DNA of 64,000 nucleotides from Trileptium ribeirensis. Taxonomy: Eukaryota > Nematoda > Enoplea > Enoplida > Thoracostomopsidae. The translations under genes and the position numbers were made by a program. The stretch's first letter is position 1, and every line of letters begins with the position of its first letter. The notes under the pieces were generated by a model. The model did not search any database. It saw nothing but the letters and a program-made list of their open reading frames with translations, and was not told the origin of the DNA. Positions 58,261 to 64,000 of the stretch are shown here, one piece after another. Where the stretch lies: the NCBI GenBank assembly GCA_030248225.1, contig JASANE010004934.1:1-64000 (forward strand), given 5' to 3'.

Positions 58261-61200
58261 CATATAGTGCAATTTGTTGTCGTTATTTAAAAATAATTAT
58301 TTAAAAAAACTATGCCATAGTGAGATAATTAGCAACGTATTTTTAGCATTTTTTATCGCGGCATATTATAATAAATTTGGTTGTAGCTACGGTAAAATGA
58401 ACACTCCTACATCTTTTCGGAAACAAACGGGGAGACATATAATAAACATGTTGAGACTTATGTACATTATGTGGTATAAAAATTAATGTAATTTGGTTTT
58501 GGTTTTATATAATATATGAACAAAATCATGAATAATATACGAATATTGAAGTATAGCAGGTTGATATACATCTGTCAACGTGTAGAGTGTTAACTCGGTA
58601 CTGCCCCAGTCTGATTCTGACAGGGACGTAGCCAGAAGCTTCACCAGGGAAGGCAGTGAATGCTCCGGGAGTACATACAGCTTAAAAGTGACTTTTACAC
58701 ACAAACATGAACTTCACGTGTTCTCTTATATTACGGGGCGGGCTTTGTGCTCTCTTTTGGCTGCTCCCTATTCATCGAGAATCCCCTGCGCTGTTTTCAC
58801 CATGATAATACCAATATCTTTTAGCCTTGTTGTCTGTCTGCTTAGCTCTTCCACAGATACACAGTAAAAACCAATTCCTGCTTAACCAAACTTTGCGACG
58901 ACAATTGTTATAATTGGTAATATACAGTCCACCAAATTGGTGGGAGAGCTGTGGGCTACGGCCGCGCCGTGCAACCTCTGCAAAGAGGATTTACAAGTCT
59001 GCAGTATGTGTCAAGCTTAGCAACCGTTTCGTATGCAAGTACTCTGCAAATACAATTACGTCCCTGCAAGTCGCTTACAGCTGAATTTACATGATGACAA
59101 AGCTGCATTCAAGACAAAGTGATTTTTACGTTTTGAGCTGTGCACGCACAAAAATTTTGAGCCCGTAGGTACGGCAAAAATTACAGGCTTGTCTATCTTC
59201 AGGCATGCATATCACCACTAGTCTCATACCCGTGTAGTCTGGGAGTTCAGATAATTTTTCCATCTCGCGAAGTCCGCAAATTTTAAACCTTCATAGGTGG
59301 TTTTGAAAATTCATCATTATTGACTAAACCATTCTCCTGTATTAAATACAATGTAATTATAGATCCGTAATTTGAATTCTACCACACTAGCGTCCGCTGC
59401 CAGCTACACAACGGAGAACGTGCAGCTTTCCAGCTTAGGACGTCGATAACTGGATCAAGCTCATCTATTAATGTTTGCACTGCGCCGAGTCAAAAAACCG
59501 CTTTGCTTTTTAGACGCATACACATCAAAAAATGCATTTTCGAAACCGTCTACTAAAGGAAACGAACCTCTTAGTCTTTCTAATAGTGCCTAATACAGCA
59601 CTGTAACCATTTAAAGCTCTGTTCTTTTAGCTCCCTCCCCTTTTGAAGATAGTGATTTATATAGAGCCCAGTACGTATATTTCATGTTATTTCATTGACT
59701 TTTAGTAGGTTTAGATCATACATGCTTTTGCCACTAATCATCTAGAGCCTATTTGCCATAGATCGATTGGAGCCATAAGGTTACACTGATGAAACATTAA
59801 TTACACTACCGCGAAAGGGTGTGTTTTAACCTTTATTTGCAATATTTTAAGACTTGGGCATGGTGTATAGCTATACGAAGAGCCAAAGACCGAACAGCGG
59901 TGGCACAAAAAATTAAGCCTCCTGGCATGACGCGTTGAGCCAATAAAATGTACTTGCTGTTTTGTCTTTCCCAAGTACCGAAATTGCACTCAAATAATGT
60001 TAAAAATAGAATATATAGCTCACTATATACTACGACAGTTACCAAAAGCAGTCCCATTTGTGGAGTGGTTAAATATATGTGTCAGTTATAATTATTAGCA
60101 CATGATCGTTGGTTCGAAACTCAGTAAACCATGTTTTCCTTTTATAAAGCATAATTCGGATCTTGGAAAGATTTGTTGCCGGCTTTGGAAAGGTCTAGGA
60201 CAATCGCCTGCCTGGACTTCCATTCCGATCGTCACATTTGACTGTATGTATTTGCATTTTTGGAGCATTTTCATCATCCATATTTTTTAAATTGGTAAGG
60301 GCAAGGCTGGACTTTCGCGTTTCATTTTAATTGACAAGAAAAGAAATTACGTTTGGTAGAAATAAATGACTTTTATGCCATTGCCAATTCAGCGAACTAC
60401 ATTATGACCTTTTCTTCTCCAAACTTCCTTACTACAATATTATTGAATACGTAAAAAAATTAGCTTTTGTACTCCAAACGCGCTTCAATTAAAAATATGA
60501 AATACAAATTTTTTTATTTCTCACGTTCGTTTATGCTGCGATGAGCAAAGTTTATTTGTATAAATGCATCATATATTATATAAATTTGCACAGTGGTAAG
60601 GGTATTTGCTGTACTTTTGATTCAGATTTTAATAAATATTGAAAGGAGATTCTGGGTGGTATTATAACTGTGCAAGATGAAATTTGAAAATGTAAGGAAA
60701 AAAAGTTGCTAACACCGCGATTTAAGGCGCGACCTACATAGCTGTGACCAAGATAGTTTTACTTGAAACCAGGGACATCGCCACCCTGTTGTCGGGTAGG
60801 GGGTACTGGGAACCGCGCTCACTCTCCGCATTTTGGATGGGCCCCTAGTTGCTGTTTCTAACGAAATTTCTAACATTGCAAGCGTCACATCATTTAAAGT
60901 TAATGAGTTGATCGTAGAAAAGTGTGGGTGTTCCCCGATTAAATTTTTTCGTGACACCCTGCTTGAAGCGAGGCAATATGAAGTTATGACGCAGTCATAC
61001 AAATGCGACCCAACCAAAACACTGCCTTAAGAAATGTAAAGCCAGTCGATGTAATGATTAAAAATATCCGCGAGAGATCATTAAAATAGACCAACCCGGA
61101 CCCGAACCTGCACCCGGGCCTCAAACTTGCAATATTTGCGCGATACCACTACACCACATGCCCTGATCAACTTGCGTCGAAGCTACGCTGTTCTGCTAGT

Positions 61201-62197
61201 GGGACATTTATGTCAATCGGCTGCGCCTGAGCGAGAGCTGGACGACTCCGGCTGTATTAAGAAACTTCGTGCAGAGAAACGTCGGGCTCACTAAACAAAA
61301 AGATCCACGAAATATGTTAAGATGGATAGTTCCGTGGCCACAAGAGGGCGTTTGTGGTCTGTCCCCCCCCCCGTACAGCATCCTGTGTCTCCTAAAATAT
61401 AACATAAAAGTGAAGTTCACGGCTATGTGCGAATGGTGCGTTTAACCCTCCCCTGCAGATTCAGTGCTCCTCCATGCAAAATTTTCCGGCTACGCCCATG
61501 ATGGACCAGCCGGGACTCCAATCATAGCGCGTTATCAGTATGCCATATGCTTCGATAGAGTTTGGTTGAAGGTATGTTATTTACGCTAGCGCAGTGAGTC
61601 GTTGCTAAAGCGACATCTGTGCGACCACCTCAAATCATCCGACTTAGGAATCCATTGCTGTTGTTCGAGCTAGGTGAGTAATAGGTTTAGTACGGATGGA
61701 ATTTAACATTTGAATAAGTAGTTAATATTTTGCAGAATCATACAATCAGTGTTCTTTTGGTAAAATGTTTTTTTTCTTTGGGATTTTGCCCCTAGGGAGA
61801 CGCCAAATCCCCGTAAGGCTTCGCTGTGGTAGGACAGTTGTCCACCGTGGACATTTGCCCTCTACGACAGTTGCATACTCGGAAGCCATCTGTACAAGGT
61901 ATTTAAATATATGATTCTCCAACTCAACATGTTTATGGGAGGGGACGTCTCCCACAATGTTTACGCCCTAGCATCCAACGACAATAAGTTTTGGAATTTA
62001 TAAATTTTTGTAAGAAACATTTTAATTTGAAACGTCGTTTTTGCATGTTGTCGTAGTGCTTGCATTAATATTTGACCACGCAAATTCAGTTGCATTAATC
62101 GTATTTAGCAAGTGAGAACACCGTATAAATAGTGTCGTTAGCTGTGTGCAGGTTGAGTCATTGGTGATATGCCGAGCCTAATGCCAGAGTCAGAGAG
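58261..62197. other. Long unassigned stretch
   Basis: No supported protein gene. Open frames of 60-102 codons (for example 60,709-61,017 minus, 61,746-61,955 minus) have no domain. A tRNA-like relic is at 61,087-61,162. GGGACGTAGCCAGAAGCTTC near 58,622 and a GCTACGCCCATGATGG segment near 61,490 look like ends of short interspersed elements but have no clear partner here. A run of C (61,364-61,372) lies in a GC-richer patch. Confidence 0.3.
61087..61162 (-). tRNA. tRNA-like relic, anticodon-loop TGC (tRNA-derived SINE or pseudogene)
   Basis: On the minus strand there is an A-box-like TGGTGTAGTGGTAT, a 5-bp stem CAAAT/GTTTG around a 7-base loop ATTGCAA (T33, anticodon TGC, A37), and a B-box-like GGTTCGGGTCC. 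The T stem has mismatches and the acceptor halves hardly pair, so it is not a functional tRNA. It is most likely a tRNA pseudogene or the head of a SINE. Confidence 0.35.
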
Positions 62198-62712
62198 TTA
62201 TGCGCTAGTAAACTTAATCTACGCACACAGACCATCCTATTTTACATTAGCCGATAGCGGATGCAAACCATTGTTACGGGACAAATGCGGAAATTTGATC
62301 GATTTTTGCTAGAAGAAAATTGCCAAAATCACAAACAAGTACCAAAAATTCCACCTTGTGTTCGAATAGAATTTTGACACATTTCCACTTTTTAAGAAAA
62401 CGGTTACTAAACACCTATCTACTTTACAGTTGTATTTATCTCTTTTCGTGAACAAATTTAACCTAATACCGACGTCACAAATTAGTCGGTCCTGTGGTTT
62501 AGCGTACAGTGGTCGCGAACAAAGCCAACCTAAATGCAAATACTGTGGATTTCCGATCACAAAAAATTTTCGCCAACACAAATTTGCCAGATTTCTATCC
62601 CAAAGCTGTATCCGCGAACAGTTTTGCACCAAATTAAGATTCACCAACAAACGTTCGGTAACAGCTTTTAACCGAATTAAAACTATCATGGGTTGCCACT
62701 TTGGGACCCTGC
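62198..62712. mobile_element. TIR element E, copy 3 (inverted)
   Basis: Begins TTATGCGCTAGTAAACTTAA, the best version of this family's TIR. It runs in the opposite orientation to the copies at 19,184 and 24,229. Shared blocks include CACCTTGTGTTCGAA(T/C)AGAATTT, CGCGAACAAAG, and CGCGAACAGTTTTGC against CGTGAACAGTTTTAC. The right end is eroded (TTGCCACTTT). Confidence 0.7.
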
Positions 62713-63930
62713 AATAAACTGTTCTTTTTTAGAATATAGTGTAATGTAGCTAAACTTTCTTGGGACCGAAAATCGATAGACCGATTCAAGCACTCGGCGA
62801 ATTATTAAATTGAAAAAGAGGAAATTTGATTATTTTAGCATCAAAATATAGTTTTTAGCCAGCACGTTGTTTCACACAATGTAGTAAGCGTTATAGTGTG
62901 CAACTTTCGGAATTGGCAATTGTCCGGGTTAGCAACCGTCCGTACTCCGAGGCTCGAGGAGCGCGGAAAATTTAGGCAAAGTAGGTAAAAACTGAGGAGA
63001 AAAAGGGTAAGTTTACAAAATGTGGAGGAAAATTAGCAAACATCTAGGGAAAAATGTAACTTCAAAATCTCGAAAAATTTATCCCCCGGCCCGTCGGCTG
63101 ATCCACTTGCAGGGCCGATGACCTACACCACCCCCAGAAGCACCGACTATCTGCCTCGGACCTGACCTACGTATGTTTTTTATTCGTTTAACTTTCTGCG
63201 CCTTTTAGTTTTGCACCAACTGGTAGTCATGGCGTAGTCGTAAATCAAATTTATGTTTAAATTTAACGCAGTATTGTCCTTAAGTGCCTGATCGGGCCTG
63301 AACATCTCGAAGCAAAGCCTGGGTTGGTGGAAACCGAATGAAACCAAAACTTTATGAAACCCCTTGCTATAATCTACCAGGTAGAGTTCAAAAATTCTTG
63401 TGAGGCACAGGCCCCATTGTTTCCCGAAGCTTGATTTTGGAAAGCTTGCTTACTTGTGCTCAAAGCATCCCTTAATTTACGTGAGAGCTTGGATACCGTA
63501 GTAAATCAGCTTCCCTGAATTAACAAATGCTTGAATTCGTCACAGAACCAATGTTCGGACTTCAATTTCGTCGCAGATACATAACCTTTCGCCACATACG
63601 TAATATATATTACATTATGTGCATATTACATTAAAATATGTATGTAAATTGATACAATTACAGCTTATTATAAATTTATTACAATTAACATAAATACAAT
63701 TAATATATGTGTACTACAAGGACTTGGGAACTATGATGCAGGAGGTCCATACTACCCCTACCCTTGGATATTCAGGGGGGACGAAAGCCGTCGGTTCCAA
63801 TTACTAAGCCATACCCTGACAGCTTGGCGAGTACGTTTAACTACCGCTGTGGAAATTATATGCTAGATGATTTTGTTAGTGGCCACTTTGGGGTTATTCT
63901 TAGTAGGTAGTGGCCTCTAGCAGAGTTGCA
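62713..63930. other. Unassigned DNA
   Basis: No recognisable gene or repeat partner. A GC-richer patch at 63,085-63,170 and an AT-rich patch at 63,600-63,710 are the only compositional features. Confidence 0.3.
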
Positions 63931-64000
63931 ACCGGGTCACCAACATGTGACCCGGTGACCCGGTGACCCGGTCGGGCATGTGACCCGGTGACCCGTTGAC
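63931..64000. repeat. 8-bp tandem repeat TGACCCGG at the window end
   Basis: TGACCCGG is repeated at least five times with one interruption (TCGGGCATG). It is preceded by its inverted form ACCGGGTCA (63,931-63,939), which could pair with the first units. It continues past the window, so its length is unknown. Confidence 0.9.

Noticed and set aside
60065..60140. A tRNA-like stretch with GTTGGTTCGAAACTC
   Set aside because: Only the B-box word is good; no convincing anticodon arm or acceptor stem could be drawn.
62309..62689. A 126-codon minus-strand and a 95-codon plus-strand frame
   Set aside because: Both lie inside TIR element E copy 3; the other two copies do not keep either frame.

Overview
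This is gene-poor, AT-rich nuclear DNA from a eukaryote, built almost entirely of transposable elements in different stages of decay. Short dense introns are possible (one candidate is 35 nt). The mix of APE-type non-LTR retrotransposons, hAT DNA transposons with small non-autonomous derivatives, and gag-bearing LTR-type elements points to a metazoan, most simply an invertebrate such as an arthropod. The sequence alone does not name the species. No prokaryotic operon, rRNA gene, CRISPR array or intact functional tRNA gene was seen.

Left part (1-20,100). The window opens inside a broken RT + RNase H non-LTR element (1-2,870). A long dispersed repeat follows (about 4,610-8,990). It reappears in inverted orientation at 39,330-44,330 and, in part, at 13,980-16,440. 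In the inverted copy it stops directly in front of a gag start codon, after a candidate primer-binding site, so I read it as a very long LTR plus leader. Between these lie an RTE-like RT relic (12,410-13,450, minus), a hAT element with a ruined transposase (17,495-18,942), and two families of small TIR elements.

Middle part (20,100-28,250). This is the only stretch with plausible host exons, all on the minus strand: 27,818-27,575, 23,525-23,453 and 20,788-20,195. They have usable splice signals, and the first two agree in phase. The proposed introns are filled with small transposons and a long imperfect inverted repeat.

Retroelement core (28,260-44,330, minus strand). From high to low coordinates this holds the long LTR/leader, a gag with capsid-like and zinc-knuckle segments, a 1-kb insertion flanked by two copies of the zinc-knuckle segment, a long acidic Cys-containing region with a 48-bp tandem repeat, and two consecutive ~1.8-2 kb units made of ~100-bp boxes. 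Last comes a second gag-like ORF whose body is a 21-bp minisatellite (7 residues per unit). The same 'paired units - leader - minisatellite ORF' order recurs at 57,342-53,221. This supports an uncharacterised retroelement family and is the most interesting system in the window.

Right part (41,000-64,000). Two well-preserved non-autonomous hAT elements (41,073-42,252 and 45,394-46,594) have matching TIRs and exact 8-bp target duplications. A CR1/L2-like LINE (49,485-51,977) sits inside a minisatellite array. The last 6 kb has little recognisable content beyond a tRNA-like relic, a third TIR-element copy and an 8-bp tandem repeat running off the window end.
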